From the NCBI GenBank assembly GCA_003170135.1, contig PMZR01000053.1:62001-126000 (forward strand): DNA of 64,000 nt, written 5' to 3'. Source of the stretch: Acidobacteriota bacterium (lineage in GTDB: Bacteria > Acidobacteriota > Vicinamibacteria > Vicinamibacterales > Fen-181). A model generated the notes under the pieces. It saw only the letters and a list, made by a program, of their open reading frames with translations, did no database searches and had not been told where the DNA came from. A program made the translations under genes and the position numbers. This document shows positions 35,314-47,200 of this stretch, one piece after another (position 1 is the stretch's first letter; each line of letters starts with the position of its first letter).

Positions 35314-36987
35314 ATGAAAAGCCCTGCGAACGGTCCCGCGACCTCTCGCGCACGATGGGAACGCGACGTGGCGGAGCCCGCGCTCAAGAAGGCGCCCGAG
35401 CGCGCGGTCTCCTTCACCACCATCTCGGGCCGTCCGATCGATCGCGTCTACAGTCCCGAGGATCTGGCCGGGTTGGACTACCGCCGCGATGTGAACGCCC
35501 CCGGCGAGTTTCCCTACACGCGCGGGATCCATGCGACAGGCTACCGCGGGAAGCTCTGGACGATGCGGCAGTTCGCGGGGTTCGGCACGCCCGAGGAAAC
35601 CAACCAGCGGTACAAGGAACTGCTGCGCGCGGGCGGGACGGGGCTGAGCGTGGCTTTCGACCTGCCGACGCTGATGGGCCGGGATCCGGATCACGTGCTG
35701 TCGCTCGGCGAGGTGGGCAAGTGCGGCGTGAGCATCGCGTCGCTGGCCGACATGGAGACGCTGTTCGACGGCATCTCGCTCTCGGACATCACCACGTCGA
35801 TGACGATCAACTCGCCCGCGCCGATGCTCTTCGCGATGTACCTGGTCGTCGCGGAACGGCAGGGCGCGGACTGGACGCGCATCTCGGGGACCATCCAGAA
35901 CGACATCCTCAAGGAATTCATCGCGCAGAAGGAATACATCTATCCGCCCCGGGCCTCGATGCGCCTCATCACCGACGTGTTCGCGTTCGCGGCGAAGGAA
36001 GTCCCGCGCTGGAACACGATCTCGGTCAGCGGCTACCACATCCGCGAGGCGGGCGCGACCGCGCTGCAGGAGCTCGCCTTCACGCTGCGCGACGGCGTCG
36101 AGTACGTGCAGTACGGGATCGACGCCGGCCTCGATCCCGACGACTTCGTGCCCCGCATGTCGTTCTTCTTCAATGCGCACAGCGACTTCTTCGAGGAGAT
36201 CGCCAAGTACCGCGCGGCGCGCAAGATCTGGGCGCACGTCATGCGCGACCGGTTCGGCGCGAAGGCCGAGCGCTCGTGGAAGCTCCGGTTTCACACCCAG
36301 ACCGCGGGCGTCTCGCTGACCGCGCAGCAGCCCTACAACAACGTCGTCCGCACGGCGCTGCAGGCGCTGTCGGCCGTGCTTGGCGGCACGCAGTCGCTGC
36401 ACACCAATTCGCTGGACGAGGCGCTGGCGCTGCCGACGGCCGAGGCGGCCACGCTCGCGCTGCGCACCCAGCAGATCATCGCCTCCGAGAGCGGCCTGGC
36501 GAACATCGTCGATCCGCTGGCGGGCTCGTACTTCGTCGAGCGCCTGACGCTCGACATGGAGCGCGGCGCGCTCGACTACTTCGAGAAGATCGACGCGATG
36601 GGCGGCATGGTGCCCGCCATCGAGCGCGGCTTCCCGCAGCGCGAGATCGCCGAGAGCGCGTACCGGTTCCAGCAGGCCATCGAGCGCAAGGAACGCATCA
36701 CCGTCGGCGTCAACGACTACGTGGCGGTCGGAGAGGGATCGGTGCCGACCCTCTATATCAACGAGGAGGCGGCCGCGCGCCAGATGGAGCGCCTCGCGGA
36801 TCTCCGCCGTGACCGCGACCACGACCGCGTGTGCCGCGCCCTCGACGCCATGCGGACGGCTGCGGCCGGCCGGGAGAACCTGATGTCCCCGATTCTCGAT
36901 GCGGTGCGCGCCTACGTGACGGTCGGCGAGATGTGCGACGCGCTGCGCGAAGTCTGGGGCGAGTACGAGGAAGTGCCGGTGATCTAG
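35314..36987 (+). CDS. B12-dependent acyl-CoA mutase large subunit (methylmalonyl-CoA mutase family)
   Basis: A 557-residue TIM-barrel subunit that isomerises acyl-CoAs by a radical carbon-skeleton shift, with the cobalamin domain on a separate small protein encoded 115 bp downstream. Family marks: [62 protein letters not shown] and [15 protein letters not shown]. In true methylmalonyl-CoA mutase the carboxylate is held by a Tyr (shermanii Y89) and an Arg (R207); here the aligned residues are His73 and Gln205. Isobutyryl- and hydroxyisobutyryl-CoA mutases have Gln at the second place, so the substrate may be a non-dicarboxylic acyl-CoA. An Asp-rich tail after residue 500 is normal. Confidence 0.9.
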   Translation: MKSPANGPATSRARWERDVAEPALKKAPERAVSFTTISGRPIDRVYSPEDLAGLDYRRDVNAPGEFPYTRGIHATGYRGKLWTMRQFAGFGTPEETNQRYKELLRAGGTGLSVAFDLPTLMGRDPDHVLSLGEVGKCGVSIASLADMETLFDGISLSDITTSMTINSPAPMLFAMYLVVAERQGADWTRISGTIQNDILKEFIAQKEYIYPPRASMRLITDVFAFAAKEVPRWNTISVSGYHIREAGATALQELAFTLRDGVEYVQYGIDAGLDPDDFVPRMSFFFNAHSDFFEEIAKYRAARKIWAHVMRDRFGAKAERSWKLRFHTQTAGVSLTAQQPYNNVVRTALQALSAVLGGTQSLHTNSLDEALALPTAEAATLALRTQQIIASESGLANIVDPLAGSYFVERLTLDMERGALDYFEKIDAMGGMVPAIERGFPQREIAESAYRFQQAIERKERITVGVNDYVAVGEGSVPTLYINEEAAARQMERLADLRRDRDHDRVCRALDAMRTAAAGRENLMSPILDAVRAYVTVGEMCDALREVWGEYEEVPVI

Positions 36988-36989
36988 TA

Positions 36990-37086
36990 GTGCTGGGTGC
37001 TGGGTGCTGGGCGCTGAGTGCACCAGGCACGGTGCACCAGGTCCTTCGCACAGGCACTTTGCACCGAGCACTTTGCACCAAGCACT
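36990..37086. repeat. Bipartite heptad array, GTGCTGG / GCACCAA family
   Basis: Left units GTGCTGG, GTGCTGG, GCGCTGA; right units GCACAG, GCACTTT, GCACCGA, GCACTTT, GCACCAA in the opposite sense. It lies between the mutase large-subunit gene and its cobalamin subunit gene. Confidence 0.82.
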
Positions 37087-37102
37087 TTTCCCGGGAGCAC
37101 TC

Positions 37103-37510
37103 ATGCGCAAAATCCGAGCAGTTATCGCCAAGCCAGGACTCGACGGTCACGACCGCGGCGCGAAGGTCATTGCGCGCGCGTTGCGCGACGCGGGCATGGA
37201 GGTCATCTACACCGGGCTGCGCCAGACACCCGAGCAGATCGTCGCCGCCGCGCTGCAGGAGGACGCCGACGTGGTCGGGCTGTCGATCCTCTCGGGCGCC
37301 CACAATCACATCTGCCCGCGCGTGGTGCAGCTGCTCAAGGAAAAGGGACTCGACGACGTCCTCGTGGTGGTCGGCGGGATCATTCCGGACGTCGACGTCC
37401 CCAGGCTGCAGGAAATCGGTATTCGGGGCATCTTCCGCCCCGGCAGCCCGATGCACGAGATTGTCGAGTTCATCGAAAAGAACGTGCGGCCGCGCGTCGC
37501 GCAGGTCTAG
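37103..37510 (+). CDS. Cobalamin-binding small subunit of acyl-CoA mutase
   Basis: A 135-residue B12-binding domain. The DxHxxG motif, whose His coordinates cobalt, is D14-G-H-D-R-G19. [11 protein letters not shown] supplies the conserved SxL segment and VVVGGIIPD the GG loop that holds the nucleotide tail. Size and start ([17 protein letters not shown]) match the small subunits of split mutases. A GGGAG ribosome site precedes the ATG. It pairs with the large subunit at 35314, separated by a heptad array. Confidence 0.93.
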   Translation: MRKIRAVIAKPGLDGHDRGAKVIARALRDAGMEVIYTGLRQTPEQIVAAALQEDADVVGLSILSGAHNHICPRVVQLLKEKGLDDVLVVVGGIIPDVDVPRLQEIGIRGIFRPGSPMHEIVEFIEKNVRPRVAQV

Positions 37511-37627
37511 GGCGGCCCCCAGCCCCCGGCCCCGGGAACTGTCCCGCTTTCGAACACTTTCCGCCCCATCTCATCCGCGCGGTGACGGTATTCTTCCGCG
37601 CGGTTCGGACCGATAATTCGATTAGCC

Positions 37628-38620
37628 ATGGCGCACAAGCTCTTGCTTGCCGACGACAGCGTCACGATCCAGCGGGTCATCGAGCTGACCTTTGCGGACG
37701 AGGACATCGAGGTCATCGCGGTTGGCGACGGCCAGCAGGCAATCGAACGCATCCGCTCGGACCATCCCGACATCGTCCTGGCGGACGTCGGCATGCCCGA
37801 GCGGGACGGCTTCGAGGTGGCCGAGTTCGTGAAGCAGAACCCCGAGTTCTGCCAGATCCCGGTGTTGTTGTTGACCGGCGCGTTCGAACCGGTGGACCAG
37901 GATCGGGTCCGGGCGGTCGGATGCGACGGGATCCTGGCCAAGCCGTTCGAACCGCAGCTGTTGATTGCCCGCGTGAAGGAACTCCTCGCCATGCCGCCCG
38001 GTGAACGACGACGGCCGGGCAGCGCCCTGGCGATGCCTGACGTCGCGTTCGATGAAGCGCCCTTGCAGATCCCCTCGACGACGCCGAAGCACGGCGGGGA
38101 GGGGCTCGACGACTTGAGTCTGTCGGCCCGCGAGGCGCCCGAGTCACGCGCGTCGCTCGACGAGTACTTCGATCAACTCGACGTGGCATTCACGTCCCGG
38201 GGCATTGCGGGCGAGGCGCCCGCGCGGCCTGGCGCCACCGATTGGCCGTCCCGGCCAGGCGACACCGCCTGGGGCCCGTCCACGCCGCCGGTGCCGCCCG
38301 ATCTGCCGTCACCTGGGGCGTCCGCACCCGGTCCCGCCCAATCTCCAGCCACGGTCATCACCGGCGTCTCGCCGGAAATTGCCGCCGCGTTCGACTGGCT
38401 GCTTGCCGCCGAACAGGGCCAGCCCGTGCCGCCCGACGCGATCCTGGCACCGGGCGGACCTCGCTCGGTCGCGATGGACACGGTCGTGGACGAGGTCGCC
38501 CGTCGCGTCGTCGAGCGGCTCGCCGACCGGAGAGTACGCGACCAGGTGGCCGAGATCGTCTCGAACGTCGCCGAACGCCTGGTGCGCCAGGAAATCGAGC
38601 GGCTGAAAGCCCTGAAGTAG
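37628..38620 (+). CDS. Response regulator with long Pro-rich linker and C-terminal helix
   Basis: A 330-residue protein. Residues 1-120 are an intact receiver: D9 D10, phospho-acceptor D53 in [14 protein letters not shown]83 and K105. Residues 125-255 are Pro/Ala/Gly-rich and disordered. The last 50 residues form a strongly charged amphipathic helix ([19 protein letters not shown], then [14 protein letters not shown]) likely to make a coiled coil. No DNA-binding or enzyme output is visible, so it may signal by protein contact. No kinase gene is nearby. The ATG at 37628 follows a purine-poor spacer, so the ribosome site is weak. Confidence 0.88.
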   Translation: MAHKLLLADDSVTIQRVIELTFADEDIEVIAVGDGQQAIERIRSDHPDIVLADVGMPERDGFEVAEFVKQNPEFCQIPVLLLTGAFEPVDQDRVRAVGCDGILAKPFEPQLLIARVKELLAMPPGERRRPGSALAMPDVAFDEAPLQIPSTTPKHGGEGLDDLSLSAREAPESRASLDEYFDQLDVAFTSRGIAGEAPARPGATDWPSRPGDTAWGPSTPPVPPDLPSPGASAPGPAQSPATVITGVSPEIAAAFDWLLAAEQGQPVPPDAILAPGGPRSVAMDTVVDEVARRVVERLADRRVRDQVAEIVSNVAERLVRQEIERLKALK

Positions 38621-38763
38621 CCTCCGCCGGCCTCCGGACGCGCGCCCTTGAGCCGAACCTCCCTTACCAACTACGATTACAAGATCTGTCTGTCCAGGAT
38701 CGCAAGGCCGACAGCCGAAGGCTGACGGCCCATGGGTCCCATCCAGGGTCACAGAGATTCGAC

Positions 38764-41404
<2,641 letters not shown>

Positions 41405-41406
<2 letters not shown>

Positions 41407-41437
41407 GCGGGGTGGGAGGCGGAGAGGCGGAAGGCGA
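41405..41437. repeat. Heptad-like array, AGGCGGA family
   Basis: Units AGGCGGG, AGGCGGA, GAGGCGG, AGGCGA, partly irregular, between valS and nadC. The same words occur in frame inside the gene at 44209. Confidence 0.6.
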
Positions 41438-41440
41438 CGC

Positions 41441-42277
41441 ATGATGTTGTCCCGAACGGTGTACGCCGGCCTGGTGACCATGGCGCTCGAAGAGGACATG
41501 GGGCGCGGCGACATCACCAGCCAGGCGATTGTCGACGCCGCGGCGCGCGCCCGCGGCGTGCTGCTGGCGAAGTCGGCGTGCGTGGTGGCCGGGCTGGACG
41601 TGGCGTTCGAAACGTTCCGGCAGCTCGATGCGGCCGTGGGGCTTCACGTGCGCCGGTGCGATGGCAGCGCGTGCGAGGCGGGCGACGAGATTGCCGAGGT
41701 GGTCGGCACGGCGCGGGCGCTGCTGGCCGGCGAGCGGACGGCGCTGAATTTCCTGCAGCGCCTGACCGGCATCGCGACCCTCGCGCGCCGCTTCGTGGAG
41801 GCGGCCGGCGGCCGCATCACGATCCTCGACACGCGCAAGACGACGCCGCTCTTCCGCGCGCTGGAGAAATACGCGGTCCGGACCGGCGGTGCGACCAATC
41901 ACCGCATGCGCCTGGATGACGGCGTGCTCGTCAAAGACAATCACCTGCGGCTGGCCGGCGGCGTCCGGGAGGCGGTCGCGCGCGCCCGCGCCGGCAACGA
42001 CGGTCTCCCGATCGAGGTGGAAGTCGAGACGCTGGCCGACGTGGACGCGGCGCTCGAAGCCGGCGCAGATCGGCTGCTCGTCGACAACATGAATACCGCC
42101 GACATCCGCGAGGCCGTTCGCCGGACCCGTGGGCGCGCGACAGTCGAAATCTCGGGCGGCGTCACGCTGGCGCGCATCCCGGAACTTGCCGAAACCGGCG
42201 CCGAGTTCGTGTCCATCGGGGCCCTGACTCACTCGGCGCCCTCGGCCGACATCAGCTTTGAGGTTTATCCTGTGTAG
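41441..42277 (+). CDS. nadC: Nicotinate-nucleotide pyrophosphorylase (quinolinate phosphoribosyltransferase)
   Basis: A 278-residue enzyme that joins quinolinate and PRPP and releases CO2 to give nicotinate mononucleotide in de novo NAD synthesis. Marks: EEDMGRGDITSQA, GERTALNFLQRLTGIAT, LDTRKTTPLFRALEKYAVRTGG with its substrate-binding Arg/Lys, NHRMRLDDGVLVKDNHL and the EVEVETLADVDAALEAGAD strand. Two ATG codons stand in tandem (41441 and 41444). nadA and nadB are not in the window. birA follows after a long heptad array. Confidence 0.95.
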   Translation: MMLSRTVYAGLVTMALEEDMGRGDITSQAIVDAAARARGVLLAKSACVVAGLDVAFETFRQLDAAVGLHVRRCDGSACEAGDEIAEVVGTARALLAGERTALNFLQRLTGIATLARRFVEAAGGRITILDTRKTTPLFRALEKYAVRTGGATNHRMRLDDGVLVKDNHLRLAGGVREAVARARAGNDGLPIEVEVETLADVDAALEAGADRLLVDNMNTADIREAVRRTRGRATVEISGGVTLARIPELAETGAEFVSIGALTHSAPSADISFEVYPV

Positions 42278-42490
42278 TGCTACGCGCTACGTGCTACGTG
42301 CTGGTGCTGTGTGCCGGGTGCTGAGTGCTGCGTGCCGGTGCTAAGTGCCGATGCTAAGTGCCGGTGCCGGATGCTGGCGCAGCACGTTGCACGTCACGCG
42401 GCCCCTGGCATTGAGCACGGCGCCTGACACATAGCACTTGGCACACAGCACCAAGCACAGCACCAAGCACCAAGCACACAGCACAAAGCA
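42277..42490. repeat. Largest bipartite heptad array, GTGCTAC / GCACCAA family
   Basis: About 214 bp made mostly of 7-bp units. The left part has GTGCTAC, GCGCTAC, GTGCTAC, GTGCTGA, GTGCCGG and variants; the right part has the inverted AGCACCA, AGCACAG, AGCACAA. It fills the nadC-birA spacer and could fold into one long irregular hairpin. It contains no gene. Confidence 0.85.
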
Positions 42491-42501
42491 CCTTCTCCCC
42501 C

Positions 42502-43353
42502 ATGCCCGACTCACTTCCATCTCCGGTTGCGCTTCCTGACGATGTGGTTGCTGCACTCGACCGCGCGCGCGGGCACTTCAGCGCCGGCGTTCCGCGCGTG
42601 CTGTACTTCCCGTCTGTCACCTCGACCAATGATGTCGCCGCTCGCATGGCCGACGTCGGCGCGCCGGACGGAACCGTCATCGTTGCACAGATGCAGGCGG
42701 CCGGGCGCGGGCGACTTGGCCGCACGTGGTTCTCGCCGCCGGGCGCCGGTCTCTACGCATCCGTCATCCTTCGCCTGGTGAACGACCCGGATGCCATGTC
42801 GTTTGCCGCAGACGGTGAACCGGGCACATTCTTCACGCCGATGATCACGCTCGCGGCGGGCGTTGCGTTTGCGGAAGCGGTCCGCGGGTGTACCCATCTA
42901 CCGGTGGATATCAAGTGGCCCAACGATCTGGTCGTGGGACGCCGGAAGCTGGCGGGCATTCTCGCGGAAGCGGCGGCAGGAGGCGGCACCGGCCACGTGA
43001 TCCTCGGCTTCGGCATCAACCTCCGATCGGCGGCCTATCCGCCGGAGATCGCCGATCGCGCGACATCCATCGAGGCGGAGCTCGGCCGCGCCATCGATCG
43101 CGGAACACTGCTCGTGGAGTGTCTCGCGTCGCTGGCGTTGTGGACCCAGGCGCTTCGGGTCGGCAGGACCGACGCGATTCTCGATCGCTGGCGCAGCCTG
43201 GCCCCGTCCTCGCGCGGCGCGCGCGTCGAGTGGACGACGGCTGCGGGAACGGCTTCGGGCGTCACCGACGGCATCGATGGGGAAGGCGCGCTGCTCGTGC
43301 GAACGGGCAGTGGTATCGAGCGCATCATCGCGGGAGAGATCCGGTGGCTGTGA
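42502..43353 (+). CDS. birA: Biotin--acetyl-CoA-carboxylase ligase
   Basis: A 283-residue ligase that activates biotin with ATP and attaches it to the biotin carboxyl carrier protein. GRGRLGRTWFSPPGAGLY is the biotinyl-AMP loop and KWPNDLVVGRRKLAGIL the catalytic lysine segment; GHVILGFGINLRS follows. There is no N-terminal helix-turn-helix, so it is the monofunctional type without repressor action. Upstream of the catalytic domain are about 30 residues of leader. coaX follows, a common pairing. Confidence 0.93.
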   Translation: MPDSLPSPVALPDDVVAALDRARGHFSAGVPRVLYFPSVTSTNDVAARMADVGAPDGTVIVAQMQAAGRGRLGRTWFSPPGAGLYASVILRLVNDPDAMSFAADGEPGTFFTPMITLAAGVAFAEAVRGCTHLPVDIKWPNDLVVGRRKLAGILAEAAAGGGTGHVILGFGINLRSAAYPPEIADRATSIEAELGRAIDRGTLLVECLASLALWTQALRVGRTDAILDRWRSLAPSSRGARVEWTTAAGTASGVTDGIDGEGALLVRTGSGIERIIAGEIRWL

Positions 43354-43355
43354 CG

Positions 43356-43416
43356 CGCACCTCGCACGGCACGTCGCACTCCGCACGTCGCACTCCGCAC
43401 GTCGCACTCCGCACCA
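43356..43416. repeat. Heptanucleotide array, CGCACTC family
   Basis: Alternating units CGCACGT and CGCACTC, the complement of the GTGCGAA family, between birA and coaX. Confidence 0.82.
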
Positions 43417-43426
43417 GTGAGGTCCC

Positions 43427-44212
43427 ATGCTTCTGGCCATCGACGTCGGCAACACCAACATCGTCCTCGGCATCTTCGACGGCTCGAGCCTCGTGGCGAG
43501 CTGGCGCCTGGCGACCGACCGCGGCAGAACCGCCGACGAGCTCGGCATCCTGACCACCGAGTTGATCACGCACCGGGGCATCGATCCGCACGGGATCGAC
43601 GGCATCGTGATGGCGTGCGTCGTCCCGCCGCTGACGGCCACGACGATCGCGATGAGCATCCGGTACTTCGGGCGGACGCCGATGAACGTCGATGGCATCG
43701 CCAATACCGGCATGCCCGTGCGCTACGACGCACCGGCGGAGGTCGGCGCGGATCGCATCGTCAACGCGATCGCGGCATTCGAGCGCTACGGCCGTCCGAC
43801 GGGTCGGCCGATCATCGTCGTCGATTTCGGGACGGCGACGACCTTTGACGCGATCTCCGAGAAGGGCGAATACCTCGGCGGCGCCATCTGCCCCGGCGTG
43901 CAGATTTCCGCCGATGCGCTGTTCCAGCGCGCCGCGCGGCTTCCGCGGATCGACGTGCGCAAGCCGGCCAGCATCATCGGCCGGACCACGATCGCGTCGA
44001 TGCAGGCCGGGCTGTTCTTCGGGTACGTCGGGCTCGTCGAAGGCATCGTGCAGCGCATGCGGGGCGAGCTGGGCGAGGGCGCGGCGTGCATCGCCACCGG
44101 CGGGCTGGCGGAGATCATCGCGCCCGAAACGAAGGTGATCGAGGCGGTCGAACCCGATCTGACGCTCCTCGGGCTCCGTCTGGTCTGGGAGAGAAACCAG
44201 TGGCAGGCGTGA
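43427..44212 (+). CDS. coaX: Type III pantothenate kinase
   Basis: A 261-residue kinase for the first step of coenzyme A synthesis. The ATP-binding IDVGNTNIVLGIFDG starts at residue 4. NTGMPVRYDAPAEVGADRIVNA and IVVDFGTATTFDAIS supply the pantothenate and second phosphate-binding regions, and GVQISADALFQRAARLP is the family signature. Its stop overlaps the start of the next gene as GTGA. It follows birA, separated by the CGCACTC array. Confidence 0.95.
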   Translation: MLLAIDVGNTNIVLGIFDGSSLVASWRLATDRGRTADELGILTTELITHRGIDPHGIDGIVMACVVPPLTATTIAMSIRYFGRTPMNVDGIANTGMPVRYDAPAEVGADRIVNAIAAFERYGRPTGRPIIVVDFGTATTFDAISEKGEYLGGAICPGVQISADALFQRAARLPRIDVRKPASIIGRTTIASMQAGLFFGYVGLVEGIVQRMRGELGEGAACIATGGLAEIIAPETKVIEAVEPDLTLLGLRLVWERNQWQA

Positions 44213-45009
44213 ACGACGACGGGGCGGACCACCAGGCCCCGAACGTCAGGGACGCGGGCGAGTACTGCCGCCTGGTCGAGGTGTACCTCTGCCGCAAGAA
44301 CGAAGGGCACCTGGTTCGCATCGCGGGTCCTTCCTTCGCGCGGGTCTGCGGGTGGGCGGAGCGCGGCATCCCGCTCAACGTGGTCCATCGGGGCATCGAC
44401 CGGTATTTCGAGCGGTACTACTCGCGCGGGCCGCGGCGCCGCCCGGTGCACATCGACTTCTGCGAGCATGATGTGCTCGACGTGTTCGACGAGTGGCGGC
44501 GGGCGGTCGGCGTGCAGGCCTGGGGGGGAAGGCGGGAGGCGGAAGGCGAAGGGCGGGCGGTTGCTGAACTCGGCGCGCTCGAGGCAGATCCCGCCGAGGC
44601 CGCGTTCCGCCGGGAGCGCCGCGCGTCGTTGCCGGCGCATCTCGAGCGCGTGATCGTCCGCCTGACGACCCTGCGGGCCGGCGGCCGGCTCGGGCCCGAA
44701 GCGGATGCCGCGGTCGACTCCGCCGTTCGGGAACTGGACGCCGCTCGCGGCCGCGCCGCGCACCTGCGGGGCGATGCGCGCGACGCGATCGTCGGCCGGT
44801 TGCGAGATCTCGACCTTGCGCTCGTGGCGGCGGTCCGGGCGTCGATCGATGACCAGGAGTGGCACGCGATCGAGCGCGAGGCGCAGGCTGAACTTGCGCC
44901 GTTCAAGGGCGGAATGACTGCCGAGGCCCACCAACGGGCGGTCGCCGCGAGTGCGACACGGTTGCTGCGCGAGCGCGCCCTGCTGCCGGCCATCGCGTAC
45001 GACGAATAG
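44209..45009 (+). CDS. Protein of unknown function coupled to coaX
   Basis: A 266-residue protein starting at GTG 44209, which overlaps the coaX stop by four bases. The N-terminal 100 residues (EYCRLVEVYLCRKNEGHLVRIAGPSFARVCGWAERGIPLNVVHRGIDRYFERYY) look globular with an HVDVLDVFDEW-like end; after residue 110 it is Arg/Glu/Ala-rich helical. An AGGCGGA heptad array is read in frame as WGGRREAEGEGRAV at residues 104-117, so the linker has been lengthened by repeats. No family recognised. Confidence 0.7.
   Translation: MNDDGADHQAPNVRDAGEYCRLVEVYLCRKNEGHLVRIAGPSFARVCGWAERGIPLNVVHRGIDRYFERYYSRGPRRRPVHIDFCEHDVLDVFDEWRRAVGVQAWGGRREAEGEGRAVAELGALEADPAEAAFRRERRASLPAHLERVIVRLTTLRAGGRLGPEADAAVDSAVRELDAARGRAAHLRGDARDAIVGRLRDLDLALVAAVRASIDDQEWHAIEREAQAELAPFKGGMTAEAHQRAVAASATRLLRERALLPAIAYDE
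44530..44557. repeat. In-frame heptad array, AGGCGGA family
   Basis: Units AGGCGGG, AGGCGGA, AGGCGAA, GGGCGGG lie within the coding sequence of the gene at 44209 and match the array before nadC. Confidence 0.7.
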
Positions 45010-45039
45010 GAGCCGCATGACCGGGCTCGGCGCGTCAGG

Positions 45040-46401
<1,362 letters not shown>

Positions 46402-46437
46402 CGCGAGATCCTCGTGGCGAACGCCGCGCCCGAGGCG

Positions 46438-47136
46438 TTACGATCGAGCGCGCGCGGCCTCGACGAACCCCTCGAACAGTTCCCGGAATTCGCCGGTCCG
46501 CCAGAAGTTCTCCGGGTGCCACTGCACCGCGACGCAGAAGGGCAGCGTGCGGTGCTCGATCGCCTCGATGATGCCGTCGGGCGCCGTGGCCGTCACCTCG
46601 AACCCGTCGGCGACGCGCTGGACCGCCTGGTGGTGGCGGCTGTTGACCGCGCACGAATCCGCTTCCGCCAGCTTTTCCGTCATCAGCGCGGCCAGCACGC
46701 TGGCACGGCTGATCCAGACATCGTGCGCGATCGCCCAGAGCGGCGTCGTCTTCAAGTGCTCGATCGTGGTCGGCGTCTGCGAAGGCAGATCCTGTATGAG
46801 GTTGCCGCCGAGCGCGACGTTGAGAATCTGCATCCCGCGGCAGATGCCGAGAATCGGGAGGCCCTTCGCCACCGCGCGGGCAACCAGGTCGATCTCGAAC
46901 GCGTCGCGCTGCGGGTCGATCTTGGACTCGGACACCGTCGGCTGCCGCGTTTCCCCGTATCGCGCCGGATCGATGTCGACGCCGCCGGTGAAGAGCAGGC
47001 CGTGCACCTGCTCGACGATCGCCGCCGCGCCGTCAGTCGCCGGATCGAGGACGCGGGGTTCGCCTCCGGCGCGTTTGATCGACTCCAGGTAGTCCGGGAG
47101 CGACCGGCACGAAGTGACCCCGATAGTCGGCGGCAT
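46438..47136 (-). CDS. Class I glutamine amidotransferase-like hydrolase (gamma-glutamyl-GABA hydrolase family)
   Basis: A 232-residue peptidase C26 family protein. The nucleophile is C99 in LPILGICRGMQILNV, and H207 and E209 in VQWHPENF complete the triad. FTGGVDIDPARYGE is a family signature. Members cut gamma-glutamyl bonds, for example in gamma-glutamyl-GABA of putrescine breakdown, or act as amidotransferases; the substrate is unknown. It precedes nothing on its strand except intergenic repeats; argS lies upstream with the ACTCCGG array between. Confidence 0.88.
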   Translation of the reverse strand: MPPTIGVTSCRSLPDYLESIKRAGGEPRVLDPATDGAAAIVEQVHGLLFTGGVDIDPARYGETRQPTVSESKIDPQRDAFEIDLVARAVAKGLPILGICRGMQILNVALGGNLIQDLPSQTPTTIEHLKTTPLWAIAHDVWISRASVLAALMTEKLAEADSCAVNSRHHQAVQRVADGFEVTATAPDGIIEAIEHRTLPFCVAVQWHPENFWRTGEFRELFEGFVEAARARS

Positions 47137-47154
47137 AAGTGTCCTTGCGTGGGA

Positions 47155-47189
47155 ACTTCGGACTTCGGACCCCGGACTCCGGACCCCGG
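47155..47189. repeat. Heptanucleotide array, ACTCCGG family
   Basis: Five units (ACTTCGG twice, ACCCCGG, ACTCCGG, ACCCCGG) between argS and the hydrolase gene, both on the minus strand. Confidence 0.8.
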
Positions 47190-47200
47190 ACGAGGTGTTC

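Noticed and set aside
38621-38763. T-box riboswitch before valS
   Set aside because: No T-box sequence, specifier loop or terminator could be found in the 143-bp spacer.
42277-42490. Could the heptad arrays be CRISPR arrays?
   Set aside because: Units are 7 bp with no spacers between them, and no cas genes are present; the period and the facing halves do not fit CRISPR.
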